Shown here: one piece after another, positions 47,101-58,467 of the stretch
Position numbering within the stretch: position 1 is the first letter of the stretch
Layout of the letters: each line of letters begins with the position of its first letter
DNA from: Corticium candelabrum
Taxonomy: Eukaryota; Porifera; Homoscleromorpha; Homosclerophorida; Plakinidae
Assembly: GCF_963422355.1 (NCBI RefSeq)
Contig: NC_085106.1
Location: 2,978,068-3,042,067 of the forward strand
Direction of reading: 5' to 3'
DNA: 64,000 bases
Translations under genes and position numbers: made by a program
The notes under the pieces: model-generated
Database searches by the model: none
What the model saw: the letters and a program-made list of their open reading frames with translations, nothing else
Told to the model about the DNA's origin: nothing

Positions 47101-48869
47101 TTATTGGAGATCTGCAAGAGTTTTGCAACAGACCACTGCCTGAAATTTAATATTCAGAAAAGTAAATCAATTAGTTTTAGGAAGAGGCGATCCATTTACT
47201 GTAAAGAGACAGCTTTCTCCATCAATGGAGAGAGTCTGCCTGAAGTACATGATGTCATTCATTTAGGTCATAAATTATCGGCTGTTCCGAAAGAAACGAC
47301 TGGTGCGTTGGAAGAGCGGTGTCGGAAATTCTACTCTTCATTATACTCAATTGTAGGGGCTCTCAAAGGTGTGGGTCGTAATCCTACAGTATGGACAACG
47401 ATAAATGTACTCTGTATTGTTACCTGTATTGGGCTATGGATGCGAACTGTGGGACTTGGGAATGGGAAGTCCTAAACGTTTACTACATCAAGCGTGGAGA
47501 AGAGGGTATCGGAGAGGGCTAGGGATCTCAAACAGAACATCCTTGCGTGAAACTCTTGGAGAACCTATCAGGGAAGCTCCAGATCTATTGCGTGTTAGCC
47601 AGGTCTCTTTCTTATGGAGAGCAGTTCATTCTAATAATGAATTAGTGAGCAGGTTCATTCTGAATACTCAAGGCGATCTGTGGCAATCAGTGGACAATGA
47701 GACAAGGACAAGAATCATGGTGTTGTCCTACATGGACTTTAAGAGCTGGATTAAACCTTAAGGGCGCGTTTCCACTATTGCCTAAACTGGTTTACCAAGT
47801 GGTTTAAGCTAAAGTGGTTTAAGAATTGACCTGTTTCCACCTGCACTAAACCAGTTATACGTTAAACCTAAACCGCTTTTTTAAACCTACTTGAACCGCT
47901 TTTTTAAACCTACTTGAAGTAGGTTTAGCAAAGTGGTTTAGGTTTAACTGTCACGTGACAGTAGCACGCTTGTTTAGATGGCTTCTGACAACGCTGTTTT
48001 GATGATATTGACTATTTTGTCGGGATATGATTGCCCTAGAAGATGTAAGGGTTGTTAGCTAGGGGAAAGAAATCAGCAGCTACAGAGAGAGAGAGAAAAC
48101 GGTGTCCTTGGTCATCCTCATGCAAATTCCTACTAGCAGATGCTGAATCAGTAACAACCAACAATTGCCCTGACTTGGTGACAGACCAGCCCAATACTCC
48201 AAATTAAGGCGTTCCTAAACGGTTTGTTTAGCACATCCTGGATGTGCTAGTTCCTAGTGGAATTTTCGCTTTCTTGAACTGGTTTAGTTTTAAACGCATT
48301 TAAGCTAAACTAGTTTAAGGTGCAGCTAGTGGAAACACGGCCTAATTTATGTTTCTTCTACGTTTATTCTTCTATGACTATCTATTTTTACTTGTTAGTG
48401 TATGTATCTTGTCTGGCCTATAGCACTGTACCTGTAGTGGTATGAAACAAAATATATTATTATTACATATATTATTATTATTATTATTATTATTGTTAAT
48501 GATTATATATAAGTTATCAGTATAAATACTAACACTACACATTTCTTGAAGTATGGGTTCTTGCTTTGTTTTGAACATTTTTATTTAAGTGTTTTAGGAA
48601 GATTAGACTTGTTTAATTGTGTTCTGAAGGTGATACATAAATTTGAGGATGTCGTGTGGCATGTCAGCTGGTCTGTAACAGGCAATATCTTAGCCGTGTC
48701 TGGAGGGGATAATAAAGTGAGTTTTTATTTATTCAGAGATGGTATTCAATGTATATGCGTATGTGACTGTCAGGTAACACTGTGGAAAGAATCGCTTGAG
48801 GGTCAGTGGGTATGCATTAGCAATGTAGACAAAGGCCAAGGGCATCAACAGCCACAAAGTGAACAATAA
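41673..48869 (+). CDS. SEC13: SEC13 WD-repeat protein (COPII coat and nuclear pore)
   Basis: Thirteen exons: 41673-41675, 41727-41771, 41844-41959, 42835-42916, 42977-43046, 43106-43195, 43742-43785, 43843-43899, 43959-44038, 44158-44278, 44333-44392, 48630-48716 and 48774-48869; 951 bp, 316 residues, close to the usual 320. Strong SEC13 features: [17 protein letters not shown] at the start, [90 protein letters not shown] and the C-terminal [23 protein letters not shown]13 forms a six-bladed propeller that pairs with SEC31 in COPII and with NUP145/NUP96 at the pore. The first coding exon is only the ATG. Intron 9 is largely a GT array, and intron 11 (4.2 kb) carries a LINE and a TIR element. 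Confidence 0.96.
42106..42290. repeat. Compound (CA)n array
   Basis: Two CA blocks (about 42106-42225 and 42258-42290) separated by an A/C-rich linker that is itself partly repeated (CAACACAAACA). It lies in intron 3 of SEC13. Confidence 0.9.
42381..42570. repeat. Pair of about 30-bp direct repeats around a GC-rich core
   Basis: GTGTCGCTATGCCCCTCCAT followed by [C/A]ATGGGCAAGT occurs at 42381-42411 and again at 42540-42570, each next to an ATT trinucleotide run. The roughly 130 bp between is GC-rich and unlike the surrounding intron. This may be a small unclassified transposable element in SEC13 intron 3. Confidence 0.5.
44086..44154. repeat. (GT)n microsatellite directly upstream of a 3' splice site
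   Basis: About 69 bp of GT filling most of the 119-bp intron 9 of SEC13 and ending 3 bp before its terminal TAG. Confidence 0.95.
44860..47760 (+). mobile_element. Nearly full-length but decayed LINE (endonuclease + reverse transcriptase)
   Basis: The plus strand first encodes an APE-type endonuclease: [20 protein letters not shown], then after a frame change [36 protein letters not shown] and [10 protein letters not shown]. The RT domain follows: [44 protein letters not shown] (motif A), [20 protein letters not shown] and the catalytic YADDLSLLS near 47055. A tail with [11 protein letters not shown] ends at 47760. Stops at about 45892, 45954 and 47017 and frameshifts near 44990 and 47430 show it is inactive. 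It lies in SEC13 intron 11 in sense orientation, and its 3' end coincides with the start of a TIR element. Clade not assigned. Confidence 0.88.
47761..48342. mobile_element. 582-bp terminal-inverted-repeat element (MITE-like)
   Basis: The left end, AGGGCGCGTTTCCACTA, is matched by the inverted right end, TAGTGGAAACACGGCC. TA dinucleotides flank both sides (47759-47760 and 48343-48344). The interior is rich in AAACCNNTTT-like palindromic motifs, holds a direct duplication of AACCGCTTTTTTAAACCTAC (47869-47916) and has no long frame. This is a non-autonomous DNA element abutting the LINE 3' end in SEC13 intron 11. Confidence 0.75.
48465..48496. repeat. (ATT)n microsatellite
   Basis: ATT trinucleotide run in SEC13 intron 11, 134 bp upstream of exon 12. 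Confidence 0.85.
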
Positions 48870-50128
48870 CATGTAGACTTTATCTTCTCTGTAGTGCAAG
48901 CAATCAGTTGTCCTGGGATGTCGTTCTGGAATGTGTCCGATGCAATATTATGTGATAGTTTAAATAGTTTTTGTGATCATTCGTACTGTTAGTTCTACAT
49001 GATTACCGTGTTGGCGTGAAACATGTACTACTTGTAGTTTAGGCTCAAGATTACATTTTGGATCTAGAAACAGGCCGAATAATATACAACAACTATTTAC
49101 ATTGAGCTAGGCTTGAGAGTCCAGCCAGTCATTTCCACCTTACAAGGCCAAAGATTTGGGGAAGTGACCGGCTGGACCTTTAAGCCTAACATTGAACTGC
49201 AGTATACCAAATTGCGGTGATCTATTTTAGAGGTGGTCTTGCACTGCATGCTCGCAAATGTGTCCAAGTCTTTCACTGTCTGTTTCTTGCAAATTTATTG
49301 TTTACATATGTAATCTAAGGCACAGTATTGTGTATATGTAAGTAATGTGGGAATTCTGTCACATTGAGTATGCTTTCGGGTCATGACAATTTTGTTTGTT
49401 ATTGGTTTATATGGAATTTGTGCTCAAGCATAATTTATGATAGTAGAAGTAAAGGTTAGATTCTGGTGTACACCTTGACTCTGCACACTAGGTATTAGGT
49501 TAGTACATCATTTGCATAGCATGCATCACACTGAACATGGTGTAGTTTTCCATACTTTGCTACAGACAGTAGTCCAGTCTACACTAGTGTAGCAAATTCG
49601 CATGAATGTATGGTATACAGACTGGGTTACACTCAAAGCAGGTCCCAACGTTTACTCTTAGCAACTGTCCTTATCTGTGTTTCACATAATCTTTGTGTAA
49701 CATTCAGGCGCCTATGACCAACGCATGCAATATCTCTTGAATCTTATTGTGGAAATATTTAATGCACAACTCATATTGTGGAGTGTCATTTATGATTAGC
49801 ATTCAAGCGTTTCTTGTAAAGAGGGTGTAATGGCTAGCTAATTTCTATGTGGAGAAAAGTCACATGTTGTGCCTGGCACGTAGTTGTTCACGACATTTTA
49901 AGGTAAGTTGAGTGCATTCCATCTGTTTTCTTTGTATCCTATTTCACACCAACCTGTGACGCGTGCATAGTGGACAGATTGTATGAATAGAGTGTGAATG
50001 AATGGAGTGTTATAGGGTTTGAATAGCACCACACAATTGGTCGTGGGAAGCATCACGTCAATTCAAATAGAAACCTCTCCTGAGTTACAACAGAATCGAC
50101 AAACTGTTGTTTGTGCGTATCAGCTGTA
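48870..50128. other. Intergenic region, nothing recognised
   Basis: About 1.26 kb of AT-rich sequence between SEC13 and the propeller-peroxidase gene. It should contain the SEC13 3' UTR and the next promoter. No coding region or repeat is recognised. Confidence 0.5.
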
Positions 50129-50920
50129 ATGGCAATTCTCTGGTGTGATATCTTGTCAGCCTTGTTGATTACTGTGTGCTCCTCTCTTTCCATTAACACC
50201 AAAAATGACCAATTTATTATTACCTTGGAAAACAAAGCTTTACTACAGGAACCAGGTCTCAGTAAGGTGCTGGATGTGTTAGCCAATGATACTACGGAAA
50301 GCTCTACTAAGAAGTCATGCCTGCTGGATTTTGCATCTTCTCTTCATCAATGCCCATTCAATGCAAGTGTCAAGTTTTTTGAAAATGCTGAGCAAGCTGG
50401 GCTGAATCATCGCTATCGAAACAGCATGGCTGTTCGTCCACTTTGCCTCTTTGACTTAGACATACAGGGAAATGCTGAGTTTAATCAGAGCAGAGACAGC
50501 ATGACTCTAGCTGGGGAATTCTGCATGACAGAACATATGCCAGCAGCTGTTGCTGTGGGAGACTATAACAAGGATGGCTTAGTCGATATGTACTTTACTG
50601 TATTTCATGGACAGAGTGTGCTGTACAAGAACAATGGTAACACATTATGAAGGATGTTGATGAGTTTATGATAATCATTAATTGTATTATTCTCTAGGAC
50701 ATGGAAAATATGTAGATGTGACTGCAGAAACAGGAATAGGGCCGAGAGAGTATGCTAGTGGTGCTGTCTGGTTGGATGTAGACATGGATGGAGATCTAGA
50801 TCTCTATGTGACAAGTATAGGAAACCCACGTCATTATCTTTACATGAACCAGGTTTGTGTCACTAATGATGTGTGCACATGGTGTGGTGTGGTGTGGTGT
50901 GGTGTGGTGTGGTGTGGTGT

Positions 50921-51006
<86 letters not shown>

Positions 51007-53647
51007 CGCGTGTGCACACGCGTGTGCATGCATGCACTGACTATATGATAACATAATATCTAGAGACAGAAGATACGGGATGCATACTTTGTTGTTGCAG
51101 GGTGGCATAAAATTTGTTGAGGAAGCAGTTGAGCGTGGTGTTTCTTGCGAGCTTCCAAACAGTCGGAAACTAGGAGGCATGTCACCCAGTGTAGGAGATT
51201 ACGACATGGATGGCTATCCTGATATCTATATCACAGAGTGGATGCTCATACCAGATGACCAGGTTAGTCACAGATATTAAATCTATCTTTTCGCTTTATC
51301 ATTCTTGTGGTTTTGTGTAGCCTTCAGCTTCAAGGCTATTTCACAACAGAGGCCAAAACAAACCAGGGTACTTGAAATTTTATGTGTAGTTGTTGCTTAA
51401 TTGTTTGTATGCATGAAAGCTGCTGTTCATTCATGGAAGGTATTTTGAAGACATGACTATTGAGGCAGGAATCGATATATCATCTTTGCAAACCAATGTC
51501 CCATTGAAAGGCATCTTCACATTTGCCTCTTCATTTACTGTAATTTTTTTGGCGTATTGAGAATTGTCTTGCACTTGAGTATTCATTGTTGGTTTGTATC
51601 AGGACTTTGATTCTGATGGCTGCCCGGACTTAGCTGTGACAGCAGACTATGGAGGGAGTCAGTTGTACTGGAACAATTGTAACGGTACATTTACTCGATG
51701 CACAAATCGCTGCGGTCTTCGAACAAAAGTGGTTTGTCACATCGTACAGTTGTTCAATGTTTGATATTAATGACATACAATCTATAGGATGCAATGGGTC
51801 ATGCAATTGGGGATATAAATGGTGATGGTCATTTGGATTGGTTTTCTACTGGTATACATAGTGGAGACAGATCTACATGTCAGATGACCGGTTGCATGTT
51901 TGGGACAACGGGAAATGCTCTGTTCATAAATCTTAACAGCAACATTCCCGGCAAACGAGCATTTTCTAATTTTGCAAAAAAGGTGTGTTACCTTTGTAGA
52001 CTTTAGTGTACAATTTATTGCTTAAATGTCTGTTGCAGATTGGCGTAGAAAATGGCAATTGGGGTTGGGGAGCAGCAATGCTTGATTTCAACAACGACAA
52101 GTACACTGACCTTGTCATGACCAATGGTATTATTGATATCAATCAGTTTAATTTTATTTGTTTATTGTTATTGCATTTGTGTTGGTAATAGGATTTGACA
52201 TGCCATCAACTGGTATTGATGATAGGTTTATGTATAATCCAATGAAGCTTTGGAAAAATTCAAGACCCGGATTGCTCAGTTCCTTTAACGATGTTTGTAT
52301 ACACACTTTTAATTAATCGACGTACTTGTATTCATAGAGGATCAACTGAGTTTGTACAGGTAGCCAGTGAGTCAGGACTGACTGCACGAGGACAGGGACG
52401 TGGTCTTGTTAAAGTTGATTATGATGGTAGTCCACGTGGTTTGATTTGTTGTGATGAAACATTTAGTTGGCTTGACTAATTTCTATAGGTGATGGTGATG
52501 AAGACATTGTAGTTGCACAGAACACTGGTCCTCCGTTGTTGTATGAGAATCAGTGTGGTAATAAGAATGACTGGATCAAGGTGCAAGCTAAAGAAAAGTT
52601 GGTGCCGTAGACATATCTTATGCACACAGTATCAGAATGATATTATTATTTTTTATTTATATTATTATAATGATTGTTAAATTATATTGATCAACTAATG
52701 TGGTGATTGTTTGGCAGTTGACAGTTGATTGATGAGGCAGTCAGTAGCTTAGTCATGCATGTGACTTAATTTGTATTGATTAATGGTCCATTGGATCATT
52801 TTAGGTGTCCACAAGCGAAGAAATTGTGTGACAGTCTCCATGCTCGTATTACAGTCACAACTGAAGATGGGTGGAAGCAGGTACTCTCACTGAACGCGAC
52901 CTCTAATAATTAATTAATTAATGAATTTTTAGACTCAAGAAATTGGGTCATCAACACACTTTATGGGCCAGAGCGAAATCACAGCACACTTTGGTCTTGG
53001 TTCAACACGGAATGATAACGTCAATGTTATAGTGCATTGGCCAAGATTTCGGGTAACTGTTTACTATTTGTATGTGAACAAAAACGTGATACTTCGTGCC
53101 ATAGCACCAGTTGATCGGTAAGGAAACAGATGGTTGATTTTAATGGGTTTATTAATTCTTATTTTGTTGCATCATTTACAGACCATTACAGACTCCAAAA
53201 TTCATTAAGAAAAATATGACATCAAGAATGCTGTCATATTGTCCAGATCTTCATATAACTGATGCTTTTATGGTTCTCTGTTTGCAAACACATTGATTTA
53301 ATAATGATTTGATGTGATTTGATGTATAGAGAGGAAACAGTGTTGGTTCTCTTTCTGTTATTGACAATGGCAAGAAAGTTTTGTGGCATAGTGCAGAATC
53401 CCTAGAAAAGCATGGAGTCTATACTTTGATTGAGCCACTGATTTTGAAATTTTCATATTCTGTGAAGAGTCGTAGTAGCAATGGAAAATGGAAACAGTCA
53501 CGAGAGCAGGGTGTACTTATTATTACTGACGTCAACAATGCACTCACATCTTCAGATGTTGAGAATTTTGAAGCTTGTGATGAGACTAGGCATGAAAAGA
53601 TGGTTCAGTGGAATTTAACAGAAATCTGTCAAAACAGGTGGAGTTAA

Positions 53648-53682
<35 letters not shown>

Positions 53683-56600
53683 ATTTATTGTACATTATGT
53701 CCAAATTATGTCATTAGACGTTGTCATCATCAGCTGATGACGTAATGTACATTTGTTGTTGCAGTTGTAGTAGTAGTAGTAGTAGTAGTAGTAGTTGTTG
53801 TTGTTGTTGTGTTTGTATTATGGTAATGTACATTATGTCTAAATCATGTCATCAGCTGATGATGATGATGACGTCTGACAACATAATTTGGACATCATGT
53901 ATATTAAATACAACAACAACAACAATAACAACAGCAACAACATTATGTCTAAATTATGTACAGACAGATACATTGATATGAATGATTGTGTTGGTTGTGT
54001 TCAGTACTGTGAGGAGGTTTGATGGTTACTGCAATCATCTTGATAGTGACAAGTTGGCATGGGGTGGTGCTAATCGTCCAGTGCGCCGTGATGTATCACC
54101 CGCATACTTAGACGGCATTAATGTTCCTCCTGATCAATGTGGCTACAGAAATGAAGATTCTATTATTAAAGTAGTTGACAAGTGCCAGTATGAGCGTGAA
54201 TATGGTGGAAGAGGTTCACAGAGACCGTCACCTCGTCTCATCAGCAATGAACTGTTTCATCAGGTAGCTTTTCCTGTCGTCGTCTGCATGCCAACTGACT
54301 TGCACATTTTCTCTTTCTGCATACATGCATTGTGAATGTATTTTGATTATTCAGTTTGTATAATTGTATGTGTTTGTTTGTCGGCAGGTTTCTAGTGTGC
54401 CTAGTCGTTGTGGGGTCAACGACATGTTAACACAATGGGGCCAATTCATTACTCATGACATTGATCACACGAGCAAGCTGCCTGACTTTTTACTTTTCAA
54501 GAGTAGCTATGCGTTGCTTCCAATATCAGTGCCAAAAGTACAGGAATTACAAATATGGATGTGTGATATGACATATAATGTATAAGTTAATACACGGTAG
54601 GGAGAAAATATCCAGTTTATTTGACTGACGTCATGAGCGCTTCTTGAGAATGATTAGCTGAGGCAAAGCAGTGGCTAATTATTGAGGAAAAAGCTCCTTA
54701 CAATCGAAGTCCAATAAACTTGACTTTGTCTGCCTACTGTGCATTAACTTATTTGTTGCATGTTTGCTAGCCCATCTCTGAGCTGTTGCATGTTGGCAAG
54801 ACCTTTTCTAGTGATTTGGTTGGTGAAGTTTTATGTCTGGTGGTATGTCTGTCTTGACATGGGCAAGTGTTTATAACATGTCACATGGTTTGATGTCTGA
54901 TGGCATAATGACTGTCAATCATGTGGCAGAAGGAGCTTTATAGCAGCCTAATCACAAGTCGTATATTGACTAGTCAATATACAACAATAATGGGATTGCT
55001 ATGTTAGGGGGGTCAGTATGAACAAAAACATCCTAGCAATGGGCAAATACACATGCAAACATGCAACAAATTGTAATTATTATGAATACAATTGAAGGGC
55101 GACATTCAGTTCGATTTGGATGACAAAGGAGATCAATACTTGCCATTTCAACGGTCTACGTTTGACAGGTCGTTGGTGTATACAACGTTTTTGATTGCTT
55201 TAGTGTCACGACTTGCAACTTTAGGTGCTCTGGTCAGACGTCTGGGTCGGCTCGACAGCAGTTGAATAGTATCAGTTCAGTCATTGATGGTTCAGTTGTG
55301 TATGGATCTTCAAGACATACTGTTGCTTTGCTTCGAACCTACAAGAATGGGACGTTGAAGACAGGAAATGGAGATAATCTTCCTGTATGCATCATTGTTC
55401 ATTTTGTGTTTAATAGATAATATTTGGTGAACATGCATCAACAGATAGACAGATTGCTGGTATACTGTACTACATGATAAGCTACAATAAGACAGAAATA
55501 TAAGCGAAACAGATTAACAGACACTATACAAACATATGGACAAACAAATTGCATACTGACAATGTGTTTAGTTAATGTATTGTAACATTTGTTTTGTGGC
55601 AGTACAACACATTTGGCGTTTCTAATGACAACAACATTGGACGAGATCCACAAAAACTACTTGCAGCAGGTGATGTTCGAGCTAACGTTCAGCCAGGCAT
55701 CATAGCTTTGCATACCATATTCTTGCGAGAGCACAATCGCTGGTGTGAAGAGTACTTAACGAATTACTCAATGGTAAACAAGTGTTTTCGTTTACCTGAC
55801 AAAACATTTAAAATAAAGATATTGATTGGATATCCATAGGCATCAGATGAAGAAATTTTTCAGTATGCTAGAAGGATGGTGACTGCAGAGCTTCAAGCCA
55901 TCACTTTTAGAGAGTTTTTGCCTGTAGTTTTGGGCTACAGTCTTAAACCATACTCAGGTTATGACGAAGACACTAATCCAGATGTTGGTCACGTCTTCTC
56001 AGTTGCTGCTTTTCGGTAGTTTAGTCGTGTTTGCGTGTGTTTATTGTTAATGGGCAGATGTTGTTGTGTAGATTTGGTCACAGTCAAGTAAACACGCATT
56101 TGTGGAGACTTAACGCTGATGGCTCTGTCAGTTGCTATGGCCACTTGCCATTGCGAGATGCTTACTTCAAGCCAGAACGAGTGTTGAGAGAAGGTGGCAT
56201 CGATCCGTTTCTTAGAGGCTTTGTGGCCCAAACAGCTCAAGAAGTTGACCTTTTAGTGAGCAAGAAATTTTGTATATATTATTAGTTGTTATTAACAGTA
56301 ATCGAGGTTTGCTCACTTATTAGATGGTAGATGATATGAGAAACTTTTTGTTTCCTGTGGGAGCTTCTAATGGTGGAGATTTGGCTGCTCTGGATATACA
56401 ACGTGGTCGTGATCATGGCCTTCCTGACTACAATACTGTACGACAACAACTTGGACTTAAACGTATAAACAACACTGTAAATTTGTATTTTATTTGCAAA
56501 ATACTGTTTTGGACTTTAGCTATGGAGTCATTCGAGGAGATTACAGAAAATCCTCATGTTGCATGCAAGTTGAGGGAGTTGTATGGATCTGTGAATAATA

Positions 56601-57023
56601 TTGATTTGATGGTGGGAGGTTTAGCTGAGCGTCACATTCGAAGAGGTGAAGTTGGAGAGACGTTTGCACGGTACTGATGCTGATGCTTGTTCATAGCACA
56701 CAGTCAGATCAATGTAGTGATATTAATTTGCATTTATAGCATTATTGAAGTGACATTTCTTCGTATACGTCGGGGTGATCGGTTCTGGTATGAAAACATC
56801 ATGACTCCTGCAGTATGAATAACTTGTTTTGCTAATCATCCCTAATTAGTTGTCATTGTAATTTATGTTGTTATAGGACGTAGAACTGATCAACAGTATG
56901 TCATTTTCTGAGATTATCCGAAAAAATTCTGGGTTTCTTGATGCCCCCGAGGACATCTTCTTTCACTGGCCAAGAAATGGAGGGACTTATTTGCACTGTA
57001 GTGTGTGCCACAGTGATGGTTAA
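50129..57023 (+). CDS. Secreted FG-GAP propeller (CRTAC1-like) + ASPIC/UnbV domain fused to an animal heme peroxidase
   Basis: Twenty-six exons, 4011 bp (1336 residues), phases compatible throughout: 50129-50636, 50698-50852, 51101-51262, 51321-51367, 51440-51539, 51603-51728, 51788-51982, 52039-52126, 52192-52278, 52340-52426, 52489-52597, 52805-52880, 52933-53117, 53182-53272, 53330-53637, 54005-54263, 54388-54537, 55098-55168, 55225-55384, 55603-55773, 55840-56015, 56072-56255, 56324-56476, 56528-56670, 56740-56812 and 56877-57023. A signal peptide is followed by seven Ca-loop motifs (DYNKDGLVD, DVDMDGDLD, DYDMDGYPD, DFDSDGCPD, DINGDGHLD, DFNNDKYTD, DYDGDGDED) and an ASPIC domain (STHFMGQSEITAHFGLGS). 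From about residue 776 comes a peroxidase: DGYCNHL, distal-His WGQFITHDIDHT, AGDVRANVQPG, LREHNRWCEE, proximal-His FGHSQ, DIQRGRDHGLPDYN and DLMVGGLAE. Likely an extracellular, Ca-binding oxidase. Confidence 0.88.
50880..51003. repeat. (GGTGT)n followed by (GT)n
   Basis: About nine copies of the pentamer GGTGT (50880-50924) pass directly into about 80 bp of GT. The array lies in intron 2 of the propeller-peroxidase gene. Confidence 0.95.
53651..53940. mobile_element. Foldback (long inverted repeat) element
   Basis: The arm at 53651-53751 reads (GTT)n, GTATTTATTGTACATTATGT, CCAAATTATGTCATTAGACG, then TCATCAGCTGATGA and TAATGTACATT. The arm at 53826-53925 is its reverse complement with about 15% mismatches. 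Between them lie (TAG)n and (TTG)n runs. It could fold into one long hairpin. It occupies the intron (53638-54004) joining the ASPIC part to the peroxidase part. Confidence 0.7.
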
Positions 57024-57608
57024 ATAGTGTGATTATTGACAGAAGGTCAAATTGTATTATGCAAGTGTAGGAACGTTTGCGGTTGGAATCAAAGGGAGCT
57101 GTAGTTTCATACTTGCTACATGTTAGATACACGTATGAGACATGCATTCTATGCTACAACAATGTCATTATTAATTAAAGTGACTTTGTGTTACTTAACT
57201 CGGGATGGAGCCTGAGCTGTCTCTGGTTACAGTAGTAGGTCTTGTTCTATAAGCATACCATATATCGCATGTAACATACAGGTTTCCAACTGTCTAATAT
57301 GTAGCTGTGTATACAGTCTACAAACTACAGTTCCTTATTTTCATTTTCCAATAATTATAAGAATTACATTAGTGGAGTGGCTGACTGTTACATTTACATC
57401 CACATTTCCTTATCAGCTTGCATACCACACTACTGCCAATTTTTAATAATTATGAAATTGGATTGTTAATTTGAATAATTAATAAATGAACAAGTTTTTG
57501 TGTCACGTGGTGTTTCTAACATACGGGAGCCGCTCCATGATATGTATCCGGGATATTTACAGGTTGTTGCTTATTAGTGTGTTGAGAAATTGAAGGTTCG
57601 CTACTGAA
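57024..57608. other. Intergenic region with Rab GDI promoter
   Basis: About 585 bp, AT-rich; CACGTG lies at 57504-57509, roughly 100 bp before the Rab GDI ATG. No gene is seen. Confidence 0.4.
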
Positions 57609-58433
57609 ATGGATGAAGAATACGACGTCATCGTGCTTGGAACTGGACTAAAGGTAAACTCAATCAATCTTCGCAACGTCAGAACCATCTAAGTCGGGGG
57701 GATCTCATTTCCTCATCGGGGCGTGTCTCTCGACGGTTGCAGTCCGCCATGCTGTTGTACTTGCAAATGTCTAGTTGAATAATGTGTAGTTGAATAGTTG
57801 TGAGGTTATTTTTTTAAAGGAGTGCATTCTCAGCGGTCTGCTGTCTGTCTCTAAACGGAAGGTCCTCCACATGGACAAGAACAAATATTACGGCGGTGAG
57901 AGCGCCTCCATTACGCCACTAGATCTTTTGTATGAGAAATACGGCAAAGGCAAACCGCCAGAGAGCTTTGGTCGCGGCAGAGACTGGAACGTTGACCTTG
58001 TCCCAAAGCTTCTCATGGCCAATGGTATTGATATTAATGATGTAGGATGTTGTGAGGATGAAAATTGTGTTGTAGGGGAGTTGGTCAAGATGTTGATTCA
58101 TAGTGGAGTGACTCGCTATCTGGAGTTCAAATCTGTGGAGGGCAGTTATGTGTACAAGGGAGGGAAGGTGTACAAGGTGCCGGCTGATGAGAAGGAGGCA
58201 CTGACGTCCAGTGTGTTGGGAATTGGCAGGGAGAACGATTGGGTTGAGTGACGGTTGGTGTGCGTTTGTAGGTTTGATGGGACTATTTGAGAAGAGACGA
58301 TTCAGGAAGTTTCTGATTTTTGTCAACGACTTCAATCTTGATGATCCTAAAACGTTTCAAGGTGAGTGAACTGAGTTGAAGAATGAAAACTGTTGAATGG
58401 GTGGAAATCGGCATGAAGACATAGACACAGGAT

Positions 58434-58467
<34 letters not shown>

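Noticed and set aside
50129-57023. Two adjacent genes, a CRTAC1-like gene and a separate peroxidase
   Set aside because: No stop, polyadenylation signal or new signal peptide is found at the junction, and the phase-2 splice from 53637 to 54005 yields a continuous frame of 1337 codons including stop. Transcript data could still overturn this.
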